Shown: positions 1-11,388, counted from the stretch's first letter. The stretch is DNA of 64,000 nt from Apiotrichum sp. Y4204 (GCA_025531455.1 JAMYHL010000035.1:722863-786862), one strand, 5' to 3'. The notes: generated by a model from the letters alone, not told the origin. Numbers and translations are program-made.

Positions 1-985
1 CCTACTCTACCGTTCGTCGTTCGTCCAGGAGTAAGGACCGGTCGGGTTGATTAATGCCCATTGCACGTAACCGTTCGCGAGATCACACATCTGACTCACG
101 GGGGCACTTGTCGCGATCTCAGCCTTTCCCTGCTTGACCGCCACAACGTACTGCCTGGCTCATTGTTATGGGAACGCGACACGGTTCCAAGTCCGGGTTG
201 TCCTCGTGCTTGTAGCAGCCTGGCCCGTCCACAACCGCGTTCGATCAAGGCACTTGGATCTTTTGGACCTTGCTGAACGCTGGACGCGTGCAGGCGCGTC
301 GCGTTCAGTTGCAGCCAACACTGAATGACGTATGCTGTGATACTGTGGGGCGTGGCTGCTGGCTGGCTGGGCTGGCGATTTGTGGCTGGCAGACCCAATT
401 TGTTGGCAATTGGCTGAACACGCTCCATTAATTAGATTATTTTGCCTCCGCTAATGTCCTACGCCCTCTAAAACTGGCCCTTTTGACTCCAGATTAGGTT
501 AAGGTAAATACACAGCCTTTGCTGTGTACAGCTGTGTTAGCTGTGTTCAGCTGAAACGGGGGGGAGGAGCTAATAAGTATTTGCGTGCCACGTCTGTATT
601 GGTCTTGTCATTAGGAGTTACTATCAACTTTCTTCTGAATGCTAAAGGCGTGATTAGCCAGGCGGTAATATCTATCATATCTAACCCCGCCAGCCCCTCA
701 TATTCCTCTGTCCCTGAGCCATTAGCCAGCTACCATCATCTCCCCTCCACATCTCTCACCCTCCAGCACACCACTCGCGTCCCCTCGGCCTCGACATCAT
801 CGGCATCTTCCATCCTTTCACGTCCATCCCCAAGCTCCACTCTCCATCCATCTCATCTCAGACACTCGACCGCATCGCTCCTTCGCTTCATTCGACTCGA
901 GGACAAAAACACCCCTACAGCCAAAGGGATAGACTACGCGCCACAGTTTACCTCCCGTCCACCTCCACCACACGCTCCCGCCGCG
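1..985. other. Intergenic and 5' flank of ERD2
   Basis: No gene is recognised here. The last 300 bases before the ERD2 start are pyrimidine-rich on the + strand (many CTC and TCC runs), which fits a fungal promoter and 5' leader. Short open frames exist but show no family motif and no convincing exon structure. Confidence 0.5.
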
Positions 986-2267
986 ATGAACATTTTCCGT
1001 TTCCTCGGTAAGTCGTAACTCCAGGCATCGGGTCGAGGCAAGTTCCGAAACCGCGCGGTGATGGCGACGATGGGCGCGGATGGGGGATGGAATCTGCGTT
1101 GCAGAGTCGCCGGCGCGAGGAGCTAATTCGCGGCGATGCGTGGCAGCGAGAAGGCTGGCAAAGGCGGGCATCGGCCGGCGAACAGCGGTTGCGTTGTCGC
1201 GCGTGCGAGCGGTTCAGTGCGGTTGGAAGCGCTGCTTGGCTGGGAGTTTGGGAACGCACGACTGGACATCTCGTAGAGTGTGTTCTGGACTGGAGCGCCG
1301 TGGATCGCTACATTGGTGCGATCATGGATCCAGAGCAGTATGCTTTGCGCGAGGAATCCTTTGTTGTGGCCTATCCTACGCGATCTGGCTGCAATTCGCG
1401 CCTGGCCACAGGTTTACTCATCTGCTGTTTGTTGTGTGTTTCCTGCACACTGTCTCGGTTTCAGCAGGCCCGAGACGGACATGACAAGCTCCCAATTCCC
1501 CATTGTTTGCTCGTTACTAACCCCCACAGCCGACCTGTCGCATCTCGCGTCCATCTTCATCTTGTTGCACAAGATGACGAAGACGCGGTCGTGCCGCGGC
1601 ATCTCGTTCAAGTCGCAGGCGCTGTACCTGACTGTGTTTGTGACACGATACTTGGACCTGTTCACGTCCTTTGTGAGCATCTACAACACGACGATGAAGC
1701 TCTTCTTCATCGGCTCGACAGCGTACGCGCTCTACCTCATGAAGTTCAAGTTCCGCCCCACCCAGGACCCCGCCCTCGACACCTTCAACGTGTGGTACAT
1801 TGTCGGCCCCTCGGTTGTTCTCGGCCTCATCTTCAACTACGCGTTTACCTTTATGGAGATTACCTGGAGCTTCTCCATCTGGCTCGAGAGCGTCGCCATC
1901 CTCCCCCAGCTCTTCATGCTCCAGCGCACCGGCGAGGCCGAGACAATCACGACCCACTACATTGCCGCGCTTGGTCTCTACCGTGGTCTCTACATCCCCA
2001 ACTGGATCTACCGGTGAGAAATAGCATCTGTTATCAGCGTCTTCTGGTCGCTTACACCCAGCTACTTCACCGAGGGCGCGTTTGACCCCATCGCCGTCAC
2101 CGCCGGTATTATCCAGACTGCCATCTACGCTGACTTTGGATACATCGTGAGTTGCCCCGGAGGACATGGCGTCGCCGGCCTTCAGACGACATCCATGAGC
2201 CATGCTAACTTGTCCCCAGTACGTCACCAAGGTTCTCCGCGGACAGAAGTTCGAGCTCCCGGCCTAA
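986..2267 (+). CDS. ERD2: ER lumen protein-retaining receptor (KDEL/HDEL receptor)
   Basis: Seven-helix receptor that binds K/HDEL-tailed ER proteins in the Golgi and returns them to the ER in COPI vesicles. Four coding exons: 986-1007, 1530-2013, 2062-2146 and 2220-2267, giving 212 residues, the usual family length. The spliced start MNIFRFLADLSHL matches the conserved Erd2 N-terminus, and the RSCRGISFKSQ segment follows as in animal and yeast receptors. Later landmarks are TRYLDLF, the YNTTMK segment and a C-terminal YVTKVLRGQK. The hydrophobic segments fall where expected. Intron 1 is 522 nt against 48 and 73 nt for the other two. The gene faces the GATA factor gene convergently. Confidence is high because every junction restores a conserved motif. 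Confidence 0.95.
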
Positions 2268-2615
2268 ACCGCCGCCGCACTCCTACCGTCGGAAGAAAAG
2301 CGCGCCCGCGGCGCAGAGCACATGGGCTGAGCGCGCACTGCGCACTTCGCTCGCTCCTTGCTGGAGTATGTGCCGCGTGGACCCCACCCCATCCCATACC
2401 CTCTGCGCCTGTCGGGCGCGACCATAGAATAAATGACAGATGCATGATCGACATGTATGGCATGGAAGATGCAGTGATGAAGTGGAAGAAGTTATAATGC
2501 AACAACGGTGCGGGCCGTAAGGGCTACAAAATACAGAAGATGGCGTCAGGTGTCGGCAGGGCAAGACATGATTGTTCGGGCAGGGTGCACTTGCAAGGAA
2601 AAGGATACTGCCCTT
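2268..2615. other. Convergent 3' spacer ERD2 / GATA factor
   Basis: This 348-bp spacer separates two stop codons and probably holds both 3' UTRs. No other feature is seen apart from the AATAAA at 2428. Confidence 0.5.
2428..2433 (+). terminator. Candidate poly(A) signal of ERD2
   Basis: An AATAAA hexamer lies about 160 nt after the ERD2 stop codon. The position is plausible for a 3' end signal, but fungal signals are loose and this is inference. Confidence 0.35.
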
Positions 2616-5148
2616 TTACTGCGCGGGCGACGCGGCGGGGAACGAGTTGAATAGCGCGAGCAGGTCGTCATTGTTCGTCTCCCCAAATTTGGCAAGCAAC
2701 TCATGGAGGACATCGCCTTCCTCGGCGCGGACCTCGTTGCGCAGCCCCGAGCGACGGGGCGGAGAAATCTTGCCCTCGGAGGGCGAGTAGTCGTGCGCGG
2801 GGGAGGCAGACGGCGAAGAGAGGAGGAGGACCGAGTGCGGGAGGTTGGAAGGCAACGACGGCGGCGACGAGGGGGGCAGGTTGGAGAAGTCGAACGGCGA
2901 CGAGTGCGAGGCAAGGTCAAAGTCGCCCATTGACGAGGTGCGCTGGAAGAGCTGGGAGAAGACGTCGTCGTCAGAGGTGGCGCTTGCGAACGGGAGCTCG
3001 TCGCCTTCGTCGGGCTGCTCGCGCACGGCCGAGGACACGTTCAGTTCCGAGACGCGCGGCGTCTCCCGCGTGCTTCCCGGCATCGCGAAGCCGTCGACAT
3101 TGAAAAAGGCCGACAGGTCCGTGTTCCAGTTGACGGTGCTCGGCGGGGCTGGCGCGTCGTCGCTGAGCGGCATGGCGAGGGACGGGAGCGAGGTGTCGAG
3201 AAGCCGGCGCAGAGCGGTGTTGGGGCTCTCCGCGACGGCTGCCGAAGTGGTTGACGCGGGTGTGGAAACAGGAGCGTCGAGTGGCTGCGCCCATCCGCCA
3301 GGCGAGCTCGCGGCGATATTTGTCGAAGCCGCGAACTTTGCATTGCGGACTGCGGTCTTGGGAGCAGAGGTGGACGGCGACGTCTTCGGGACGACCTTGG
3401 GCGGGGGCGGGGCGGCCTTCGCACGGGTAGTCGGCGGGGGCGGAGGGGGCGCCTTGGCCTTACGCTGGTCCGCGATACGCTGGGCATCCTTCTCGACCAC
3501 CTGAGTGAGGGTGCGCTTGAGCCCGCGATCCTTGTTGGCCGCCTCCTTCTTTGCCTTGGCGGCGCGTCCGCGGCGGACGGGCTCTTCATCGCCGGTCGTC
3601 CAGAACTCTTTAGGGCGCATGGTCCGCGTCTTGTTGTACCACAGCCCACAGGCGTTGCAGACGCGCACGCTTGCGCCGTCGTCGCTCTTTTTCGTGCGCC
3701 ACACGCTGCTCCGCGTGGTGCTGCAGTTCGAGCACTTGAGAGCGCTGTTGTCCTTGTCATCAAAGCGCGCGCGCTTTGTCACGTTCTCCTCATCCTTCTT
3801 CGCCATCGTCGGCAGTGGCGCGCCCGTGATCTGCTCAAGCATCTGCAAGAACGCGCCGTTCTTTAGCAGCTCCTTAACCTTCTCCTGGGTAAGGTCTTCT
3901 GCCTTTGGTAGCGCGACGCCGGCGCGAGTTGGCGTCGAGGATGGGTGGGGCACGTTCATGTCGACGGAGGATAATGTGCGCTCCTCGTCAGACTTGCGCT
4001 TCCGTGGACGCCCACGCCCTGAAGACGGCATCGGCGCGCGGCTCGAAGCCGATGCGGCAGATGATGGGGGGTTGGATGTACTGCATGTGCGTGCTGGCGT
4101 TGTGATGCGCGGGAGGCCAATGGATGGCGCGTGCTGCAGTGGGCGTTGCTCGGTAATCGGGCGGCGGGGGGGATGGGATGGTGTGGTGGATGGAGCTGGT
4201 GGCTTGGGAGGCGGCGCAAGACAGCCAGCCTGTGCAGCAGCCTGGCCATTCTCAACGGTGGGATGCAAAGGAGGAGGGAAGGTCGCGGGACCTGGCACGG
4301 CCGACTTGAGGCCGAGCGATATCTCTATTCCCCACACCTGTCCATCGCTGGCTGCATTACTCCCAATGCAGTCTGCCAGAGCCTGGAGGCCAGATCCGAC
4401 GTCAGAGGCTCCGACGGCCGCAAACTCGTGGCGGCGCACAATTCGGCCAGTGATGAGGGTGCTGCCCTGTGAGGGCTCGTCAAGCGCCCAGCTCACGAGG
4501 CCCTTGCCGGTCCACACCTCTCCTGGTGGTGCGCGCGACGGGGATGAACGTATCTCTGAGCGTATCTCGGACACTGGGGCGGCGCGTGACCGGCGGAGGT
4601 ACGTTTCGCGGGGATCCAGTACGTAGAGCGAGAGATCTGGTGTCCCAGGGTGGTTGGGGTGGAGTTCTGGGCTGCATGTTAGTTTGAGGATAAGGAGAAG
4701 GCTGGCCGAGGGTGGACGCGTCGGCCATTGACATTGACCCCGTCAGGAGCGGCGCTGCCTCGCACCAGGGCGACATGAAACTGGATGCGGGTTGGATGCA
4801 CCAACCACTACTCACCTCGCGAGCATAATCCCCTGAATGACAGTCTTGAGGTAGATTGCCCCCCACGCCTCGTCCTGCCCGTCGACCTTGGAGCCGGCGT
4901 TGGGGTGGACATAGACTTGCTGCTTTGATGTAAAGACGGTGGAAAATGTCTGCGACGACGACTGCAGGTGGTAGGACACCTGGACTGCAGGGCCGGGTCA
5001 GCATCCTGAATGAGAAACTGCGGCCAGCCATGACGCGTATATACACCATGGAGTGAAGGACGCGTCGTGCAGCATGCAACACAAAAGACGACTTACCCGG
5101 CAACGAGTGGATCTTGTTCGGAGCCAGCGGCTCGACGGGTTTACTCAT
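2616..5148 (-). CDS. GATA-type zinc-finger transcription factor with AT-hook
   Basis: Predicted nuclear DNA-binding regulator of 758 residues. Exons are 5148-5097, 4984-4816 and 4671-2616, with introns of 112 and 144 nt. The start MSKPVEPLAPNKIH was chosen because it splices cleanly into the VQVSYHLQ exon. An AT-hook core (GRGRPRKRK) lies near residues 288-296. The GATA finger begins near residue 387 with CSNC and closes with CNACGLWYNKT. Its loop is 21 residues, longer than the 17-18 of most fungal GATA factors, and it has SSVWR where TPLWR is usual. A basic, alanine/proline-rich tail follows, then acidic Ser-rich stretches that may be activating. The first 200 residues (including GEVWTGKGLVSWALDE) look folded, but I do not recognise the domain. 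The target pathway cannot be inferred. Confidence 0.85.
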
Positions 5149-6061
5149 CGTGACGTGGACAAGGACGGTGAAGGATGGGCACGTAAGGGGACCCAGGCCG
5201 CGTTGGGGGTGACGCGACTTGACTGGGTGAGGGGAGGGCGAATGGGTGAGTGGGTGGGAGGATGAATGGTGGGGGTCACGGTTTCTTGCTCGTCGCTTCT
5301 CGGCGCGCGTTCGGGGGTCCTTATATATGCAGAGCAAGGGATGGATAGTGAAAAGTAAGTGAATGATGGAGTATTGTGCAATGTCGAGATGCGGATGAAT
5401 GATGACAAGATGAGGATGGGCCAGAATGGACGCGTCGCAAAATGAGTGTTGAAAGGAAACAGGGCGCAAAGTGGGACTCGGAGTGTCCTGTCGGATGGAC
5501 TGGCAGCTGGCAGCCCGCTGGCCGCTGGCCGCTGGGGTGTGGCACTGCCATATGGGTACAGGACGCGGTGGCCGGTGGCTCCTGAAAAATGACTTTTCAA
5601 TAAAATATCAGTCGCGTCGCAAACGTACACAGCGGAAGCAGATTTCTGGGTACAGGGCACGCGGGCGCGCCAGTAGTTGTGCGCATTCGGTGATGATGTT
5701 TTATGACCCTTTTTACCGCTTCGGGAGATGCACTGGCAAGATGCACTGGCGACAGAAGTAGGCATCAAGGGACGCGCCTCTCATGTTTACTCAGAGAGGA
5801 CGCGAGGACGATATGCTCAGGCTGGCCAATGTACGCAGTTTGAGCAGCTGATCAAGATTTGTGTACAGTGCAGAGCGCAGAGAGACATGCGTGTATGCGC
5901 AACCACAGTCAGTCACACGTGGACTACCACAGCTCGCGCACCCACACGCTCATCTCGCCCTTTACAGTCCGCAGCTTGTCGTGTGCGTACATTGGTACAT
6001 CGCAATCCCCGTAGTGTACATATGTCTAAGTCGTCCCCTTGCACCGGCCACGCTTTCCTGT
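5149..6061. other. Spacer between the GATA factor and UTP11
   Basis: This 913-bp stretch contains the promoter and leader of the GATA factor gene and the 3' end of UTP11. No RNA gene or supported ORF is seen. Confidence 0.45.
5321..5330 (-). promoter_or_regulatory. TATA-like element upstream of the GATA factor
   Basis: On the minus strand this reads GCATATATAA, about 175 nt before the start codon of the GATA factor gene. It is the clearest AT-rich core-promoter-like motif in the spacer. Function is inferred from position only. Confidence 0.35.
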
Positions 6062-7216
6062 TTACTTCCTCCGCTCAAGCTTCCACTTCCATTGCTTGCC
6101 CTGGAACGTCTTTTTCTCGCCGTTCCGATCCTCTGCAGCATTTGCGTCGTCGACATACCCTGCCTCGCGAACCTTGCGCGCCGCGCCCTTGCCCATGAGA
6201 CCCTTGGTCGTCTCCAGGCGCGCCTCCGTTTGGCGGAGAATGCGCACGCGGCCGAGGAGCGCAGACAGGCGGCCCAGCTGCTCCATGCGGTATTCCTGCT
6301 GTCAGCTCTGATGCATTCACAGCTCTTGTCAGAGAACTCACCCTCGCCTCCTCGGTCGTGTCTTCAGGCTCTGGAGACGGCTCCTTCTCCACCGCGGCCT
6401 TGGCCTTCGACTTCTTCTTCTTTTTCGGTGCCTCGGGCTCCATCCACCCCAGGTCCACGGCGTCCTCCTCGACCGCCACTGTCTCCTGTGGCTGCTCCTT
6501 TACGGCACCGTAGTCCTGGACTGAAATGTAAGCTGGAGATCCTTTAAGGCAGCTTACAGTCTTTCCGGTCGTCGACAAAGAGCACGTGACCAGAAGGTAC
6601 CTGTTTTCCCTTGCCCTGCTTGCTCTTCGCCTGCGAGCCAGGGCGGACGATCACACCCATCTCAGCGAGCTTCTCCACCTCTGCGAGCTCGGATGCGGCC
6701 GTCCACTCCGAAGGTCCGGCAACGGGCGCAGTGCTCTCGAGCTCGGCACGCAGCTTGGCGATTTTCTGTGAATCAGTATGGGTGCACGGTAGTGATGACT
6801 TTGGAACATCAAACATCACCTCCAGATACCCACCTTCTCATCCTGCGCAATCTGCACCTTGATGTACCCAATATCCTGCGTCTTGAGGAGCTTGACTACA
6901 TCGGCGGAGAGCGACTCGTTCCCGCGGTCGCCCAGCGCAACACCGTCCTTGGTGCGCCCCTTGATCATGCCCCAGTAGAACTCGTCCTTGTTCCTAAACG
7001 CTGCCTTTTCGCGCAGCTTCTTGATGCGCTCCTTCTTACTCTTGTAGTCGCGTGCACGGTGCACATAATCCTTGTGCTTCTCGAGCAGACCCAGCTTCTG
7101 GCGGTTCAGCGGCTGCGACCGCTCCTTGTGGTTGCGCCGCGACATGAGGTCTGGCGTTAGAGATGAGCTGATCGGAGATAGGAGTATAGCTCACTTTTCC
7201 GCATTGCGTTCACCAT
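6062..7216 (-). CDS. UTP11: U3 snoRNP / SSU processome protein Utp11
   Basis: Nucleolar component of the small-subunit processome, needed for 18S rRNA maturation. Five exons: 7216-7195, 7150-6834, 6765-6558, 6520-6342 and 6298-6062, giving 320 residues in frame. The 22-nt first exon joins to give [21 protein letters not shown], matching the family start in which a short basic lead precedes the HRERSQP motif. The diagnostic segments [17 protein letters not shown] and [15 protein letters not shown] ([20 protein letters not shown]) follow, then [10 protein letters not shown] in the middle. The C-terminus is basic with many Lys and Arg, typical of nucleolar proteins. The protein is longer than yeast Utp11 because of a Glu/Lys-rich insertion after the VDD motif. 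It is transcribed divergently from the ABC-Cox10 fusion gene. Confidence 0.93.
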
Positions 7217-7759
7217 CTTGGCTGATGTTTTGCGGAGGGGTAGTGGGGAGAAAGTGTCTAGACCGAGTCCGAAGTGCGCGAGTGCGAGTTGATGGACGTT
7301 TGTGGATCTGTAGATTGTGGCCTTGTGGCCTGTGGACAGTCTTTCTTGATCGGCAGGTGGCAACTTTTGAACGTCAGAATCTAACTTCTGACGTGTCATT
7401 TATGCCGCATGGCCACATGGTTGATACTGCTTATCAGATTCTGGACTCTCCGCTCCAGACAGATTTCGGGTTGTGGCGGCCCAATTTCCGCCGTCAAATT
7501 GGGGCAAAGGCATCAGAGCAGAGGGAGAGACGAGACCCGCAATGGACCGATGGGCTGGGGGGTCACTCACTCTCCGTTGCTCACTCACTACTCCGCAGGT
7601 CGGCTCTGTACGGTGGGTGTGTTCCCGACTTTTTATCCCATCTTTACCATCCTTGTCATCGTCGTCGTCGCTCTCCACACTCTCTTAATAACCCCACAGC
7701 CCAACAGGCTGCGGCCACCCGCCGACCTCGACCACCCCCTTCATTCACTCCGCCGCGCC
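7217..7759. promoter_or_regulatory. Divergent promoter region UTP11 / MDL1-COX10 fusion
   Basis: This 543-bp region lies between two oppositely directed start codons. The part near the fusion gene is pyrimidine-rich. A polypyrimidine tract ending in CCCCACAG near 7700 could be the 3' end of a leader intron, but this is not established. Confidence 0.4.
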
Positions 7760-10700
7760 ATGGTCGTGCTACACCGCGGCGCGGCGCTATTGCCCGCGGC
7801 GCTGTCTTGCTCCCGATCAGCAACGATCGCATCGGCTGTTTCATCGTCGGCCTGGGCAGCGTCCGCACCAACAAGAATAGGCATCGCCCCGTGTCCGACA
7901 CGACTGTTCGCGAGCCTTGCCCCGCATACTCGGATACCGAGGCATCCGCATCCACGGCCGCATCCCCATCCGCATCCACCGTTTCTCCGCCCTTTCTCCT
8001 CCACCGCCCTGTCACGACCGCTAGCCGGCCCTGTTGCTTCGCCGACCCTCCGCCTCCTCGGCGCGCGCTTCGAGTCCACCCAGACCCCGAAGCAGCGCGA
8101 CGATGACAAGAAGGAAAAGGCCACCGTCCCTGCCCCAGCTGAGATCCACCCCGGCCTTCTGCCCGCGCAGTCCAAGGCCGAGGCGGCGTCCGTCGTCAAG
8201 CTCATCTCTCTCGCCAAGCCCCAGTGGAGGCTGCTGACGGTGGGCGTTGTCTGTCTCGTTATCTCCACCGGTGTCTCGCTCGCTGTGCCGTACATTATTG
8301 GCCGCATCATCGACTTCTTCGCCCCCGGCTCGGAGCAGGTCCTCCTCTTCGGCCTCCCGCTGGAACAGGCCGCATTCGCCCTCGCCGGGCTGCTCCTCTT
8401 TGGCGCGCTCGCCAACTCGGGACGCTCGATCGCTCTTCGCCTCGCTGGACAGCGCACTGTTGCGCAGATCCGGAACAAGACCTACCGCCAGTACCTCGCG
8501 CTCCCGCCGTCGCACATCGAGACCTCGGGCGTCGGTGACGCCCTCTCGCGCCTCGGACAGGACTCGTCCATTGTCGGCCAGTCGCTGTCTGAGAATCTCG
8601 GTGAGGGCCTCAAGGCCGTCCTCGGAGCCAGTGTCGGAGTGGGTGCAATGTACCTCATCTCACCCAAGCTCTGCGGCGTCATGGTCCTGCTCTTCCCGCC
8701 CATCTCCATCGCATCGTACTTTTACGGACGCTACATTCGCAAGCTCTCGCTCAACACACAGGAGGCCCTCGGTAACATGAGTAAGCTCGCCGAGGAGCGT
8801 CTTTCCGCGCATCGTACGGTTACGGCGTCCAACACGCAGCCGTACGAGCGCGGCCTGTTTGCTGCGCGCGTGCAGAAGGTGTTCAACCTTCAGAAGAAGG
8901 AGACCTTCGCGAACGGTATCTTCCAGGGTAGTAACGAGGTCGCCGGCGACATTGCCATGATTGGTCTGCTCATCTACGGCGGTATTCTCGTCAAGGCCGG
9001 TGAAATCACTGTCGGTGACATGACGACTTCGCTCATCTACGTCAACTGGATCGAGTGGAGTCTGAACAGTGCGTGCCCGCATACAATCTCTACTGACCCA
9101 CAGCCCTCGCTGGCTTCTTCACTGGTTTGATGCGTGGTGTCGGTGCCTCGCAACGTATCATCTCTCTTCACGCGCTTCCCTCGCCCGTCCCGCTCTCCAT
9201 CGGTGCACCCGTTACCCAGAAGGACATTGGCGCCATAGAGCTCCGTGACGTCGCCTTCGCGTATCCCTCGCGTCCCGACATCCGGGTTCTCGATGGCGTG
9301 AATCTCCGGATAGACCAGGGCGAGCAGGTTGCGCTTGTCGGTGGCAGTGGCTCGGGCAAGAGTTCCATACAGCTCCTTCTGCTTCGCTTCTACGACCCGA
9401 CGTCGGGCGCAGTCCGCTTCGGATCCAAGGACATTCGTGACTTTGAGCCCGAGTCGTGGCGCTCCCGTATCGGCTACGTTCCCCAGGACCCGATTCTCTT
9501 CGGCGGCACCATCGAGGCGAACATCAAGTACGGCCACCCTGACGCGACCCGCGCCGACATTGAGAACGCCGCGAAGATTGCCCACTGCGACTTTATCGAG
9601 CGCATGCCCGAGGGCTACGAGACGGTGATCACGAAGGCATCGCTTTCCGGCGGCCAGCGCCAGCGTATCGCCATTGCGCGTGCGCTGGTCGGTCACCCCT
9701 CCGTCCTCCTCATGGACGAGGCGACCTCGGCCCTTGACTCCGAGTCGGAGCGCGCCGTCAACGCTGCGCTCGAGTCGCTCTTCCAGGACTCAAACATTAC
9801 CGTCATCCTCATCGCGCACCGTCTTTCTTCGATCGCCGCCGCCAACCGCGTCGTCTACCTCGAGGGTGGCCGCGTCGCCGAAGACGGTGCGTACGACGAC
9901 CTCATCGCCCGCCCCCACGGCCGCTTCCGCAAGATGGTCCAGGGTCAGATGGCCAAGATTGGCGAGCCGAGCGACGAGGAGGAGGCCGCCGCCAACCCCG
10001 ACGCTCCCCCACCTCTGCCCGAGGACGGCGACCAGGAGCAGCCGCCTGCCATTTCGGTTAATGAGACTGCGACCAAGGCGTCCACCTCGACCCAGACCAC
10101 CGGTAAGACTGCCGCTTCGACGACCAACTCCCCGACGGCTGGCCAGCGTCGCGGCATGCACACCCAGGCGCGCCGCGAGCTCTCTAGCGACGCCACCTCG
10201 CCTCCGGTTCCCCAGCCCCCCAAGCAGTTCTCGACCGTCTACCAGGCTGCCAACGCCCCAGCCAACCCGCTTGAGGACCTCGGCCACCCGGTACCCCCGG
10301 CTCCCGCCGCCCCGATCACCGCATACAAGCCGCTGCCGCCGTTCACCCTCAACCGCCTGATCACCACGTACTCGCAACTGTCGAAGCGCAACCTGTCGAT
10401 CCTTATGACTCTGACTGCAACGACTGGTTTCGCCCTCTCGCCCCTGCCGCTTTCGATGCCGGTGCTGCTGTGCCTTACCGTTGGAACGTTCCTTACCTCG
10501 GCCGCTGCCAACACCTTTAACCAGATCCTCGAGGTTCCCCTCGACGCTCAGACACCGCGTACGCGTGTCCGCCCGCTCGTCGCCCGCCGTGTGACGCCGT
10601 TTCACGCCGCCATGTTTGGCGCCACTTCGACCATTCTTGGCGGCACCATCCTCTGGTTCGGCTGCAACCCGACTACGGCGCTTCTCGGCATTGGCAACCT

Positions 10701-11388
10701 GCTTCTCTACTCGGCCGTCTACACGCCCATGAAGCGCTTCAGCGTGTCTAACACTTGGGTCGGCGCCGTAGTTGGCGCCATCACCCCGCTCATGGGCTGG
10801 ACGGCCACGGGCGGCTCCCTGTGGCCGACGGCTGAGCAGCCGCTAGTCCTCCACTCACCATTCGAGTCGTTGGCTGCCTTCTCGGACCTCCCGAATCCTC
10901 TCACCGCGTGGACTCTCGGTGCGCTGCTCTTTTGCTGGCAGTTCCCGCATTTCAACGCCCTGTCACATATGATCCGGCAGTTCTACGCTCTCTCTGGCTA
11001 CCCCATGCTCTCGGTCCTCTCGCCGCGCCTGAACGCCCTCGTCTCGTTGCGGCATGCGCTCCTCCTCGTCCCGATCTGCGCGATCATGGCCCCGCTGAGC
11101 GGCTGCGTCGACTGGAGCTTTGCCCTCACATCCGCGATCCCAAATGCCATCTTCGTCAAGGAGGCGTTGAAGTTCTTCCGGCATACAAACGAGGCGACCG
11201 CAAAGCGCGTTTTCTTCGTGTCGCTGTGGTATCTCCCCGTCGTGCTGGGATTGATGCTCGTGCACAAGAACCTTGGCGGTTGGATCCGGAAGGAGCTGGC
11301 TTGGGAGGAGAGCGAGGAGGGCAAGGAGACGATCCGCGAGATCGAGGAGAGCAGGGGAAGGGTGCTCACTGCGCCTGTCGCAAAGTGA
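7760..11388 (+). CDS. Fusion of mitochondrial ABC half-transporter (Mdl1/ABCB10 type) with Cox10 heme O synthase
   Basis: One open frame encodes 1,197 residues. Exons are 7760-9068 and 9104-11388, with a 35-nt intron that splits ...WIEWSLN from TLAGFFTGLM. Residues 1-110 are Arg/Ser/Ala/Pro-rich and look like a mitochondrial presequence. ABC transmembrane helices span about 150-440. The nucleotide-binding domain has Walker A GGSGSGKSS near 516, the LSGGQRQRIAIARAL signature near 617, Walker B VLLMDEATS near 638 and the switch IAHRLSSI. A Ser/Thr/Pro/Glu-rich linker covers about 710-850. Residues 855-1197 are a complete UbiA-type farnesyltransferase: YSQLSKRNLSILMT, NTFNQILEVPLDAQTPRTR and RPL, YTPMKRFSVSNTWVGAVVGA, and WQFPHFNALS. 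Cox10 turns heme B plus farnesyl-PP into heme O for cytochrome oxidase. ABCB10-type transporters are tied to heme synthesis. An in-frame ATG at 7409 would only add a non-conserved extension. Confidence 0.93.

Noticed and set aside
1087..2085. Long + strand ORF covering the ERD2 intron and exon 2
   Set aside because: It reads across the first ERD2 intron in the wrong frame. The ERD2 exon model restores a full conserved 212-residue receptor.
7409..7759. Upstream in-frame ATG of the MDL1-COX10 fusion
   Set aside because: It would add 117 residues of no recognisable kind before a good mitochondrial presequence. The ATG at 7760 has a better context.
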